The notes under the pieces were generated by a model. It saw nothing but the letters and a program-made list of their open reading frames with translations, searched no databases and was not told the origin of the DNA. This document shows positions 1-5,829 of a stretch of 6,569 nucleotides of DNA, piece after piece (the stretch's first letter is position 1; each line of letters opens with the position of its first letter). Source of the DNA: an uncultured Rikenellaceae bacterium. Its GTDB lineage: Bacteria > Bacteroidota > Bacteroidia > Bacteroidales > Rikenellaceae. A program made the position numbers and the translations under genes. The stretch covers positions 1 through 6,569 of the forward strand of contig CAMQVM010000092.1 of assembly GCA_947038135.1 (NCBI GenBank), written 5' to 3'.

Positions 1-166
1 CAATACTTACACCAAGCATATTAATTCCTTTATCCACACGCCCCAAATCAGATGTGGCACGATTGCTGACGCCACTGAAAATCGCAGAGGATTTTCGAGC
101 ATCAGCTTGTAGCCCAGTATTGTCTATTCCGAGACCATACCATATTTTACCATCTTCATTATTCAT
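1..166 (-). CDS. tape measure protein, N-terminal fragment (cut by window edge)
   Basis: This is the first 55 codons of a gene that runs off the left edge. Its ATG (166-164) shares one base with the TAA of the frameshifted chaperone product, a TAATG junction that implies translational coupling. The visible protein begins MNNEDGKIWYGLGIDNTGLQ and continues with ADARKSSAIF. This short start followed by a 'yGLGID...LQADA..' stretch is how tape measure proteins of Bacteroidota phages often begin, and a helical region normally follows. Tape measure proteins set tail length and are assembled with the tube by the chaperones encoded just upstream. The position directly after the G/GT chaperone pair is the standard place for this gene. 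The assignment rests on context plus the N-terminal pattern; the long helical body is not visible here. Confidence 0.75.
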   Translation of the reverse strand, partial: MNNEDGKIWYGLGIDNTGLQADARKSSAIFSGVSNRATSDLGRVDKGINMLGVSI

Positions 167-905
167 TATTCCTCTTCTTCGTCAAAGTCGTTAAAGTTAC
201 CTGGATTATTTGCATCAAGACTATCATCGTATTTAGGCTTGTTCTTATCCTCGTTCTTTTTGCTATTGTATGTTGGTGTTGCAAGAGAATATAACATTAC
301 ACTCTCATAGCTCATATCAAGCACTTCATCTGGGGAAATACCCAGATTTTTGCACGAGCCTAAGATTAAAGCCCAGATGCTGTCGTTTCGTTCATCTTCT
401 TCTGTTTTAGTAGGTTTGCCCTGCTTAGGGAAGTGATAATGTTCAAAAAAAAAGCAAGGTTTTGTTCGCTGAATAAACTAGTGATCAAATCGTAAAGCTC
501 TTTATTTGAGTATTCATCAAGTATTTTTTCCGCAAGTGGCTTTACGTTATCTATCAATTCCTTTCTCTCAATCGTCTTTTTACCACAAGTAATACCGAAT
601 ATCTTTTTTGGAACTATCTCAGATGTTATTTTTTCTGTTATCATTCCTTTGCGACCAAGAATAAGTATTGCCATAATATCACCTAAAACTTCCTCACAAT
701 CCCCTGCATACGCTAACACAACTTCAAACTCTTCAGACGTTGTTTTAGGCATAGGAATGTTAGGTAACTTACCTATGTGTTTAGACACTGCAATAAGTGT
801 TGATACTTTTGGCTTGCAAGTTTGCATTTTCACACCATCAATATTTAGTTCTATAGGTTCATTAAGTGCACTGTCTGCTACAAGATGTTCTATATTATTA
901 TTCAT
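166..905 (-). CDS. tail assembly chaperone fusion (gpGT-like), made by -1 frameshift
   Basis: Reading starts with the upstream chaperone frame at 905 and slips back one base on the T run at 453-445. It then continues in a frame that stays open for 93 codons to a TAA at 168-166, giving about 246 residues. The extension after the slip begins FEHYHFPKQGKPTKTEEDER, then contains SIWALILGSCKNLGISPDEV and LDMSYESVMLYSLA, and ends in an acidic tail (DFDEEEE). The 'W..i.. C..lgispdEvl.msyesv.lYs' pattern is typical of T domains of siphovirus tail chaperones, which recruit tube subunits to the tape measure protein. The extension has no obvious start codon near its beginning; its first internal ATG is at 315. 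It is therefore best explained as a frameshift product. The order tube, G/GT, tape measure agrees. The slip direction (-1 or +2) cannot be told apart by frame alone, but the U-rich heptamer favours -1. Confidence 0.8.
366..905 (-). CDS. tail assembly chaperone, unshifted product (gpG-like)
   Basis: This is the zero-frame product, about 179 residues from the ATG at 905. A TTG three codons upstream (914) is an alternative start; ATG is preferred because no ribosome-binding site supports TTG. The protein is soluble, has no signal peptide and looks mixed alpha/beta near its start (EPIELNIDGVKMQTCKPKVS), then mostly helical. After the slippery site (codon pair FF in NLAFFLN) the frame reads only another 26 codons or so (ending NETTASGL) before TAA at 366. 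Those last codons overlap the start of the T frame, as in other G/GT pairs. In the family the short product is made in large excess and coats the tape measure protein before tube assembly. Assignment is by gene order, length and the frameshift arrangement; sequence similarity alone would be weak. Confidence 0.75.
   Translation of the reverse strand: MNNNIEHLVADSALNEPIELNIDGVKMQTCKPKVSTLIAVSKHIGKLPNIPMPKTTSEEFEVVLAYAGDCEEVLGDIMAILILGRKGMITEKITSEIVPKKIFGITCGKKTIERKELIDNVKPLAEKILDEYSNKELYDLITSLFSEQNLAFFLNIITSLSRANLLKQKKMNETTASGL
445..453 (-). promoter_or_regulatory. programmed -1 ribosomal frameshift site (T9 slippery run)
   Basis: The mRNA reads GCU UUU UUU UUG AAC in the zero frame, so U UUU UUU (453-447) fits the X XXY YYZ slippery heptamer and permits a -1 slip with full re-pairing. 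Sixteen bases downstream there is a small GC-rich hairpin, CCCU-AAGC-AGGG (430-419), which could act as a stimulator, although the spacer is longer than usual. The shifted frame is open for 93 codons and encodes a chaperone T-like domain. A homopolymer sequencing error is the alternative, but the site lies exactly where tail chaperone genes carry their frameshift. Confidence 0.75.
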
Positions 906-928
906 GTTATTCAATATTTAAAATTATG

Positions 929-981
929 CGAAGTAGGCAGGGATCGAACCTGCTAAATTTCCCAATTTGAAAACCTACTCC
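929..981 (-). ncRNA. tRNA-like element lacking an anticodon arm
   Basis: On the minus strand the element folds as a shortened tRNA. The acceptor stem is GGAGTAG (981-975) with CTACTTC (936-930), seven pairs with one G-U, followed by a discriminator-like G (929) and CA. The T-arm is perfect: GCAGG, loop TTCGATC, CCTGC (953-937), carrying the universal GGTTCGATCC B-box. Between them is a D-like arm, TTTTC-AAATTG-GGAAA (973-958); its GG next to the 3' strand could contact the T-loop as G18/G19 do in tRNA. A four-base linker (TTTA) follows. No anticodon arm fits in the remaining sequence, and I found no longer cloverleaf using upstream bases. It lies between the tail tube gene stop and the chaperone start, 24 bases before the ATG at 905. 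It may be a processing signal for RNase P/Z, a tRNA remnant, or a functional small RNA; this cannot be decided from sequence. Confidence 0.55.
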
Positions 982-986
982 AATAT

Positions 987-1006
987 GCAGTTTTACCTCC
1001 AACTAC
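987..1006 (-). other. hairpin just upstream of the tRNA-like element
   Basis: On the minus strand GTAGTT (1006-1001) pairs with AACTGC (992-987) over six positions with one G-U, and the eight-base loop GGAGGTAA exposes a purine-rich GGAGG. It is separated from the tRNA-like acceptor stem by five bases (ATATT). The stem is short, so it could be chance in an AT-rich gap. Its position suggests it may belong to the same structured RNA. Confidence 0.3.
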
Positions 1007-1043
1007 AAAGGGCGTCTTTCCGCTTGTCCGCAATGAAAAGTTA

Positions 1044-1604
1044 TTACGCTTTTGGTACTTCTTTTGGTGCTTCTTTTGTTGAAGCAGGTTTAACCTTTTT
1101 GAAGCGAGAATACCAATGCTCAACCTCAAAATCATCATTTAGTATTGGAAGAATTACGTAAGTAATATCCACAAATTCCCCCTCGTCCTCTGAACGACCA
1201 GGCTTAAATTTTACTGTACATTGAGGTGCTTTGATACCTGTGGCACCAACATTCTTTGGAGTAACCTCGACAGCCCTCACACTCTGAACAACGTGAGTTT
1301 TAACCTCAAAATCTCCTCCACTTGCAGCAGGTTTACCAAGTCCGTATCGCTCAAAAAGAACATTTGCAGGTTCTTTCACACGAGTGGTTAATTGGAATCC
1401 TCCTTCATGTTGCTCATACGCTACTTGAACGCCACCTGATGCCGTAGCCTTTAGTTCTTCGCCATCTGTTGCTTCCAAGCTCGTGGACTTATCGTTGATA
1501 ACGCCCAGTGCAGACATTTCAGCAGCAGCAGGCATTTCTTTTTTTCCTGTGGAGATACCATCTTTGATAGTACATTTGCTCCACGACATTATAATTTGTG
1601 ACAT
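1044..1604 (-). CDS. major tail (tube) protein candidate
   Basis: The protein has 186 residues, or 181 if the second ATG (MSWSKCTI, residue 6) is the true start; both are plausible and no ribosome-binding site decides. It lacks membrane segments and a signal peptide and alternates glycine/threonine-rich turns with predicted beta strands (residues 45-75, 98-135, 143-155), as expected for a tail-tube beta-sandwich. It ends in a low-complexity Lys/Pro/Ala tail (residues 171-186). Position is the main argument: it follows the tail-completion/terminator genes and precedes the chaperones and tape measure gene, where siphoviruses place the tube protein. The start lies 11 bases after the previous stop. 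In family terms it would polymerise into hexameric rings forming the tail tube. The downstream gap before the chaperone is unusually long for this operon and carries the tRNA-like element. Confidence 0.65.
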   Translation of the reverse strand: MSQIIMSWSKCTIKDGISTGKKEMPAAAEMSALGVINDKSTSLEATDGEELKATASGGVQVAYEQHEGGFQLTTRVKEPANVLFERYGLGKPAASGGDFEVKTHVVQSVRAVEVTPKNVGATGIKAPQCTVKFKPGRSEDEGEFVDITYVILPILNDDFEVEHWYSRFKKVKPASTKEAPKEVPKA

Positions 1605-1615
1605 AATATCTTGTT

Positions 1616-2032
1616 TTAAATAGTTACTAATTTATACTTTAATTTTATTGCTATGAAATGTTGATCTATCTCATACTCAGGCTCTGTGTAGATTGTGTGT
1701 TGTAACTCAAAAAGATAATCTATGCTTTTATCAATAATGGTTTCAACCCACTTATTAGCTGTAATTTCTAGCTCTGTACAGCGTGTTATATCTTTTCGCA
1801 TAACACCATCGCCATATGCGTCAAAGTCAGGAATATAGATATTGACCACCACCACACCTTCTTGTATATCTCCATTAAGCCCCGTAACAAATTTCACAAT
1901 AGCATCTTCTAATGTTGAGTCTTTAGGTCGCATACCGAATTTGTAAACGGTTCCATTAATGACTGAGGGTAAAGAGCTATTATTTAATAGTTCGTAAATG
2001 TCATCTTCAATCTGTTGCCCTGTCTTTGTCAT
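1616..2032 (-). CDS. tail terminator/tail-completion protein candidate
   Basis: The protein has 138 residues and is soluble. It starts with a helix (GQQIEDDIYELL), has a glycine-rich middle (GLNGDIQEGVVVVNIYIPDF) with a short beta strand, and ends with a strand (HFIAIKLKYKLVTI). The start ATG overlaps the stop of the upstream gene as ATGA, so translation is probably coupled. Gene order (after the gp10-like gene, before the tube gene) matches the tail terminator of HK97- and lambda-type siphoviruses, which caps the tail tube and joins it to the head. The sequence alone does not identify the family. I cannot exclude a different small connector role. Confidence 0.5.
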   Translation of the reverse strand: MTKTGQQIEDDIYELLNNSSLPSVINGTVYKFGMRPKDSTLEDAIVKFVTGLNGDIQEGVVVVNIYIPDFDAYGDGVMRKDITRCTELEITANKWVETIIDKSIDYLFELQHTIYTEPEYEIDQHFIAIKLKYKLVTI

Positions 2033-2460
2033 TTTACTTTAAATCCTAGTTGTTTCATTAATGTTGGTACAAGGTTCTCAGCAAGAAGTTGAGCGCTGTC
2101 TAGCACATTATACCCCTTAGCAGAGACGTGACGAGCATAGCTCATACCAGCTACTATGATAAGAACAATACCAGCAGGGAACTTTTTTGCCGTAGATAGT
2201 GCAAATTGCTCACTCTCTTTACCACCTGCACCATCAAAGCCTCGCTGAGTTATGACATTACCATCATTTACAATTACATACCCGATAGAATTTCTTAAAT
2301 TACTTGTTCTATCAATGTATGTTCCTCCTGTTCGTGCTTCATTTAAACTTCTCTCTCCAACATAAGCCATTTTATTAATAATAGTTTGTTCGAGTTCGGC
2401 TAGCTGTTCATTTAGATATTTATCTACTTCACTCATTGGAGTGATTTGCTTAATTCCCAT
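2029..2460 (-). CDS. HK97 gp10-like tail-completion protein
   Basis: The protein has 143 residues. Helices at about 10-42 (PMSEVDKYLNEQLAELEQTI) lead into a 'RTSNLRNSIGY' motif (51-61), and a 'GMSYARHVSAKGYNVLDSA' segment follows near 105-123. The combination of 'tgnLrnSI' and 'YA..V..kGynVld' is the signature I associate with HK97 gp10-type proteins, which act at the head-tail joint during tail completion. The stop overlaps the next start as ATGA. The start overlaps the preceding stop as TAATG. It thus lies in a tightly coupled connector block. Confidence 0.6.
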   Translation of the reverse strand: MGIKQITPMSEVDKYLNEQLAELEQTIINKMAYVGERSLNEARTGGTYIDRTSNLRNSIGYVIVNDGNVITQRGFDGAGGKESEQFALSTAKKFPAGIVLIIVAGMSYARHVSAKGYNVLDSAQLLAENLVPTLMKQLGFKVK

Positions 2461-2771
2461 TATACAGTAATTTTAATTACACATACTACATCAAGATGCT
2501 CAATACTTTGTATAGAGAAGTTTCCTATCTCCTTGCCCTTCAACACTAGTTTGATTGTGTCTGCTTCAAATGGCTGATCATTTACAGAAACTTCATAAGA
2601 GGCTTCTGTAAAGGTGTTACCATTCGATACACCTCTGTTGTTGTGTTTAACAGCGCTAATAAAGCAAGGGATAGGCTTACTCCAATTCTCTGAGGGTTTG
2701 ATAGGGTTACCATCTACAAGGCCGCCATGAGCTTTTAATTTGATATGTATTACCCCATTCTCTATAATCAT
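2460..2771 (-). CDS. head closure (stopper)-like small protein
   Basis: The protein has 103 residues, is soluble and rich in beta strands (IIENGVIHIKLKAHGG; EASYEVSVNDQPF; TIKLVLKGKEIGNFSIQSIE). A 'G.P....ENWSKPIPCFIS' segment (about residues 21-39) resembles the strand-turn pattern of small connector/stopper proteins in Bacteroidota phages. The start overlaps the previous stop as ATGA and its stop overlaps the next start as TAATG, so it belongs to the same translational block. The role as head-tail stopper is inferred from position between the adaptor and gp10-like genes; I do not recognise a named family. Confidence 0.45.
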   Translation of the reverse strand: MIIENGVIHIKLKAHGGLVDGNPIKPSENWSKPIPCFISAVKHNNRGVSNGNTFTEASYEVSVNDQPFEADTIKLVLKGKEIGNFSIQSIEHLDVVCVIKITV

Positions 2772-3091
2772 ATTCGTGAACCTTTATAGCCGAAAGGAGT
2801 TTCAGGTAGTGGCTCTCCACAACGTTTGTATATAGTAGTAGCCTGACGTTTAAAATTAAGGCGATCTCTATCAGAAAAGGTGTAAGTGAATCCATTCTGT
2901 GATATATTAGGTGCTTTAGATAGCCAATATAATGTATCCGCCTCTGTTAGAGAGTACTCTTTTGAATTAACTATGTCCGCTGTAGCTACCACCTCTAAAT
3001 CAACGCCACGTACCAAGGCTATGCGATTAAGCACATCCGTTGATACAGGGTAGTTAGATACTGATTTTAACATATCAATTACAGCTCTCAT
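2768..3091 (-). CDS. head-tail adaptor/connector-like protein
   Basis: The protein has 107 residues. An N-terminal helical part (MRAVIDMLKSVSNYPVSTDV) is followed by 'RGVDLEVVATADIVNSKEYS' and a C-terminal half with 'LTEADTLYWLSKAPNISQNG' and 'FSDRDRLNFKRQA'. This pattern recalls small connectors that follow the capsid gene in Bacteroidota prophages; I tentatively connect it to the DUF6706 group, without being able to check. The gene starts 12 bases after the capsid stop and ends in an ATGA overlap. By gene order it would be the adaptor that sits on the portal ring. Confidence 0.5.
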   Translation of the reverse strand: MRAVIDMLKSVSNYPVSTDVLNRIALVRGVDLEVVATADIVNSKEYSLTEADTLYWLSKAPNISQNGFTYTFSDRDRLNFKRQATTIYKRCGEPLPETPFGYKGSRI

Positions 3092-3103
3092 GGCATTATC
3101 TTA

Positions 3104-4405
3104 TTATTCTGTTACTTCTAAAGCTACTTTTAAGTTAAGTTCTTGCTCATCAGATAACTCATTAATCTTAGTAATAAGTGTTGAGTCTTTGATGTTAGAT
3201 GCTGTTCTTACACCTATACTTGTCAGAGCGCCTGTAACAGTAGCTTTAACAAATGATTGACCATAGATAGTGATATTTGCATCGTCTTCTATTTCCGTAG
3301 GAGCTACTTCCTGCGCCTCTTGGGTGTCAAGTAAGCAGATATCATTTACACCATCAATGACAGGAAGGACCAAAGCTTGTGAACTTGTAAACTCACGCAA
3401 TGGATCATTTTTGGCATATTTAGATATTAGAATATACTCACCTACCTTTTCGTATTTAACACCTGCTACAGGGTTTGTCTCTTCTGCTAACTCTCCATAG
3501 ACAACACGCCCTAGGTTGGTGTCTTGTGACAACAGTACAAGTGTGTTAGTGTCGAAAGGTTTAACTCTTGTACGCTTACCATTTTTCTCGGTTATAACCT
3601 CTCTGTCTATTACTTTAAATGTAATATCATACTCCTCTTCAAAGGCTTCGTTGAATTGTGCTTTATTTGGAGTTGGTAGGATCGAATTAGTTTGCACAGG
3701 GATACTTTTAAAGTTGGCGTACAACCTTTTTGCCTCATCTGAATTACGTAGTAGACTATATGCTACTTTACTCAGCCATATAACTGTAACAGTCGATTCA
3801 GCACCTGCAACGGCTCGTTCTATATCAGAGATTGGCGTATATCCTGTGTTACCCCATTTGATAGCAGCACCAAATTTATTACTATCAAGAAAACCAAAGT
3901 TTACACGTACTCCTGTACCTGTGTTATCTTCCTTCTCGGCATCTCCATCTATACCACCTACAATAGTATAGCCAGTAGAGATAGCTTCAAGAAACATAAT
4001 CTCTATTCTCTCCTTAATACCTAAAGCACACTTCGGAGTATCTTCGAATAACTTTCCAATCATCTGAACCCACTTACCTAACTTACCTAGTATATTAAGG
4101 TTTGTAATCTCTGATTCGTTAAGAGATTTTTTCATTCCTGTCTTAACGATAGTACCTGAGGCTCTTCCTAAAGTGCCTCTTTTCTTTAGTGCTAGCGGAG
4201 AGTCCATTGAAACAACATCAGATGCAACAACTACGTCGCTTACATTTGCTGAATCCCACTTTAGGTCGGAGGTATACTCAGGAGTTAATACTTGCTCATG
4301 CAGGTATAGACCTGCTTCTGTCTTGTTGTTGATCTTTAGCTCTATTTTACCTTTAATAGTGCTAAACCATTTATCAACCAATTCTATATATAAAGATTTT
4401 TTCAT
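3104..4405 (-). CDS. major capsid protein (gpE-like)
   Basis: The protein has 433 residues, the expected size. Key stretches are VVVASDVVSMDSPLALKKRG (residues about 58-77) and the 'GMKKSLNES' motif that follows, then a central segment 'VTVIWLSKVAYSLLRNSDEA' and a loop 'EEEYDITFKVIDREV'. The 'DSPLALKKR...ASG...KTGMKK.LNES' block is what I remember for the Bacteroidota relatives of lambda gpE (phage major capsid protein E-like, HK97 fold). The last 60 residues (about 374-433, starting DDANITIYGQSF and holding KINELSDEQE) look like a separate small domain that may extend from the capsid surface or help assembly. No protease target site is evident. It follows the decoration-like gene with an 11-base gap. 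Confidence 0.8.
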   Translation of the reverse strand: MKKSLYIELVDKWFSTIKGKIELKINNKTEAGLYLHEQVLTPEYTSDLKWDSANVSDVVVASDVVSMDSPLALKKRGTLGRASGTIVKTGMKKSLNESEITNLNILGKLGKWVQMIGKLFEDTPKCALGIKERIEIMFLEAISTGYTIVGGIDGDAEKEDNTGTGVRVNFGFLDSNKFGAAIKWGNTGYTPISDIERAVAGAESTVTVIWLSKVAYSLLRNSDEAKRLYANFKSIPVQTNSILPTPNKAQFNEAFEEEYDITFKVIDREVITEKNGKRTRVKPFDTNTLVLLSQDTNLGRVVYGELAEETNPVAGVKYEKVGEYILISKYAKNDPLREFTSSQALVLPVIDGVNDICLLDTQEAQEVAPTEIEDDANITIYGQSFVKATVTGALTSIGVRTASNIKDSTLITKINELSDEQELNLKVALEVTE

Positions 4406-4416
4406 TTTTTAATATG

Positions 4417-4797
4417 TTAGTCTTGCGTGAAAAGAATTAATGGAAGAGCTGTTTTAATAGCATCTGTAACAGGGTAGGGGCTTGCAACTTGATTAACAGA
4501 ACCTCTCACCATAATAGCTACGGCAGGCTTAGATGTCACTACTGATCTTACAACAACACCCACTATAGTATGACCTGCTGGTAGTGCTGCATATGCCAGA
4601 CCTGCTACCGGCATAGGTTTGTGTTCGCCTTTTGTATCTTTGATTACTATATGCCCTCCTTGTATTACCGCAGGAGTGAAACCCACAGTGTCGAGAGTAC
4701 GACCACCTGTTATACCCTCTATGTGATTTATGATAACGATAGAATCATTACCTGTATCAACAACTACATTTTCATCATTTAAATCTACGTATGCCAT
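4417..4797 (-). CDS. head decoration-like protein
   Basis: The protein has 126 residues and is strand-rich. The segment LPAGHTIVGVVVRSVVTSK (72-90) followed by AVAIMVRGSVN (92-102) and the ending ALPLILFTQD match the pattern of small head decoration proteins of the lambda gpD/DUF2190 type, which bind the capsid surface and stabilise it. It lies between the scaffold-like gene and the capsid gene; in lambda gpD also neighbours gpE. No cleavage site is visible. A different small capsid-associated role is possible. Confidence 0.6.
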   Translation of the reverse strand: MAYVDLNDENVVVDTGNDSIVIINHIEGITGGRTLDTVGFTPAVIQGGHIVIKDTKGEHKPMPVAGLAYAALPAGHTIVGVVVRSVVTSKPAVAIMVRGSVNQVASPYPVTDAIKTALPLILFTQD

Positions 4798-4816
4798 TCT
4801 TTAGTTTTTTTAGTAT

Positions 4817-5461
4817 TTATAATCCGATTGATTTAGCTACTGCTTCTGCATCTTTATCAGATGGCTTGCTAGTAGACATACCACCACCTAGTGGAGGTTG
4901 AAATATAGACCCTTTTGCTTTATCATTAGCAATAATAATCTCTGCTTCTGCTGTTACTTCATCTAGTAATTGATCAAAATCACTATCTTTGAGTGAATCA
5001 ATCGTCATACGTTGATAAGGTTTCTTTAGGTGATCAGGGATAGTTGCAATAACTGCATCGAGTCTGCTCTTACGTGTGTCGGTAACTTTTGCACCCTCCA
5101 TAGCTATAACCTTATCACTCAAAGCCTTGTTTGAGTCTATAAGAGCTTGCGCCCATGGCGGAGTATCATTATCACCTTTTGTTAGTGTGGGTTCTGTTAT
5201 TAGCTCGCCCCCAGTAGCCTTTTGCCCGTTTGTTAATCCGTGCTTCTTCTCGTAGTTAGCCACAGCATTTATAGTAGCTTCATTAGCTCTAAAATCTGAT
5301 TGGCTTTCTATTACTGTTTGAATGGTCACCCCCTCGACTGCGGTTGTAACCTCCTCTAATGCTATTACAGTCTTCGCTAGGTTAGTAGCTATCCTGATTA
5401 AGATAGTGTCACTTACCCCCGTAAACTTGGCTTTAAGTGCTTCTAAAATTAGATTTTTCAT
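4817..5461 (-). CDS. scaffold-like protein of Bacteroidota prophages
   Basis: The protein has 214 residues. The N-terminal part (1-78) is helical and contains 'ALKAKFTGVSDTILIRIATN' and 'AVEGVTIQTVIESQSDFRAN' ending with NYEKKHGL. A flexible Thr/Gly-rich linker follows (about 80-100), then a helical, possibly coiled-coil stretch (102-182, 'PPWAQALIDSNKALSDKVIA'). A glycine/serine-rich turn and a short C-terminal helix (DKDAEAVAKSIGL) end it. This layout matches proteins placed immediately before capsid genes in Bacteroidota prophages, and such helix-rich proteins are usually the internal scaffold that guides capsid assembly. No protease catalytic motif is visible. It is the first gene of the minus-strand operon here. 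The start is preceded by AT-rich sequence without a Shine-Dalgarno, as usual for Bacteroidota. Confidence 0.6.
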   Translation of the reverse strand: MKNLILEALKAKFTGVSDTILIRIATNLAKTVIALEEVTTAVEGVTIQTVIESQSDFRANEATINAVANYEKKHGLTNGQKATGGELITEPTLTKGDNDTPPWAQALIDSNKALSDKVIAMEGAKVTDTRKSRLDAVIATIPDHLKKPYQRMTIDSLKDSDFDQLLDEVTAEAEIIIANDKAKGSIFQPPLGGGMSTSKPSDKDAEAVAKSIGL

Positions 5462-5491
5462 ATTTAAAATTAGCTAGATAATTATTATTTA

Positions 5492-5499
5492 CAAAGGTA
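5492..5499 (-). promoter_or_regulatory. candidate -7 promoter box for the structural operon
   Basis: On the minus strand TACCTTTG (5499-5492) is an exact match to the Bacteroidota primary sigma factor -7 box TAnnTTTG. It lies 30 bases upstream of the scaffold-like gene start, so transcription would begin around 5485. No clear TTTG-type -33 box is present at the usual 19-21 base spacing, so activity may need an activator, as for late phage promoters. The divergent gene to the right means a promoter for the operon is expected in this gap. Confidence 0.5.
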
Positions 5500-5583
5500 A
5501 TTAAAAACATAAAGTGTTTGTATTGTAATCATAGTTATATATATGAAATACTCTTTTGTGATTGACGTAACGAAATAAAATGT

Positions 5584-5600
5584 TGAATAGAATTTATTCA
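5584..5600. repeat. small inverted repeat (TGAATA / TATTCA)
   Basis: Two perfect six-base arms, TGAATA (5584-5589) and TATTCA (5595-5600), are separated by GAATT. A dyad of this size between divergent genes could be an operator for a regulator dimer, but in AT-rich DNA it may also be chance. No second copy was noticed. Confidence 0.25.
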
Positions 5601-5786
5601 TACTTAATATAACTTATCGATGTTTATCTAATTTTCATCATAGTGGTAATAGAAGTGTACATGTCACTACACAAAATACAATTACATATTGCACGACACT
5701 GTAAGCGTGTTTACTTAAAATGTATTTGTATGAATTAGGAAATTCTAAATTATTATTTAATGAATTACAAGAAAATTCGTATTTAA

Positions 5787-5818
5787 TTTGTACAATAGGG
5801 TCATTATTCGTATTTTGG
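5787..5818 (+). promoter_or_regulatory. candidate promoter for the membrane-protein gene
   Basis: TTTG (5787-5790) is followed after exactly 20 bases by TATTTTGG (5811-5818), close to the Bacteroidota consensus TTTG-N19-21-TAnnTTTG (one or two mismatches in the last positions). Transcription would begin around 5824, leaving a leader of only a few bases before the ATG at 5830. The GGAG (5817-5820) nine bases before the ATG looks like a Shine-Dalgarno but overlaps the -7 box, so the two readings compete. Confidence 0.45.
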
Positions 5819-5829
5819 AGAAAAAGACT

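Larger units (their letters stand above)
5462..5829. other. divergent intergenic region (368 bases, no supported gene)
   Basis: The region between the two divergent genes is very AT-rich and contains only short open frames (11-26 codons) on the plus strand, none with supporting signals. A minus-strand frame of 70 codons extends through 5850-5638, but it begins inside the plus-strand gene and looks non-coding. Promoter-like sequences for both directions are found near the two ends, and a small inverted repeat lies at 5584-5600. No terminator with a T-run is evident. Confidence 0.6.

Noticed and set aside
649..921. Plus-strand open frame of 90 codons opposite the chaperone gene
   Set aside because: Fully antisense to the chaperone gene, with a composition rich in Ser/Ile as expected for a shadow frame.
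930..1010. Full-length tRNA using an acceptor strand further upstream (around TTTGTAG)
   Set aside because: Only four acceptor pairs form, no D-arm fits, and no anticodon loop with U33 can be drawn; the shorter fold with seven acceptor pairs is clearly better.
953..1138. Minus-strand frame of 61 codons crossing the end of the tube gene and the tRNA-like element
   Set aside because: It overlaps the tube gene in another frame and reads through structured RNA; no start signal and no recognisable protein.
3516..3971. Plus-strand open frame of 151 codons opposite the capsid gene
   Set aside because: It lies wholly antisense to the major capsid gene, has serine/leucine-rich composition typical of a shadow frame, and has no promoter or ribosome-binding site.
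5659..5720. Short inverted repeats such as AGTG...CACT and ACAC...GTGT in the divergent gap
   Set aside because: Stems of four bases with no T-run or conserved spacing; not distinguishable from chance.
5661..5738. Small plus-strand frame of 25 codons (starting MSLHKIQLHI)
   Set aside because: Too short, without ribosome-binding site or conserved features; expected by chance.
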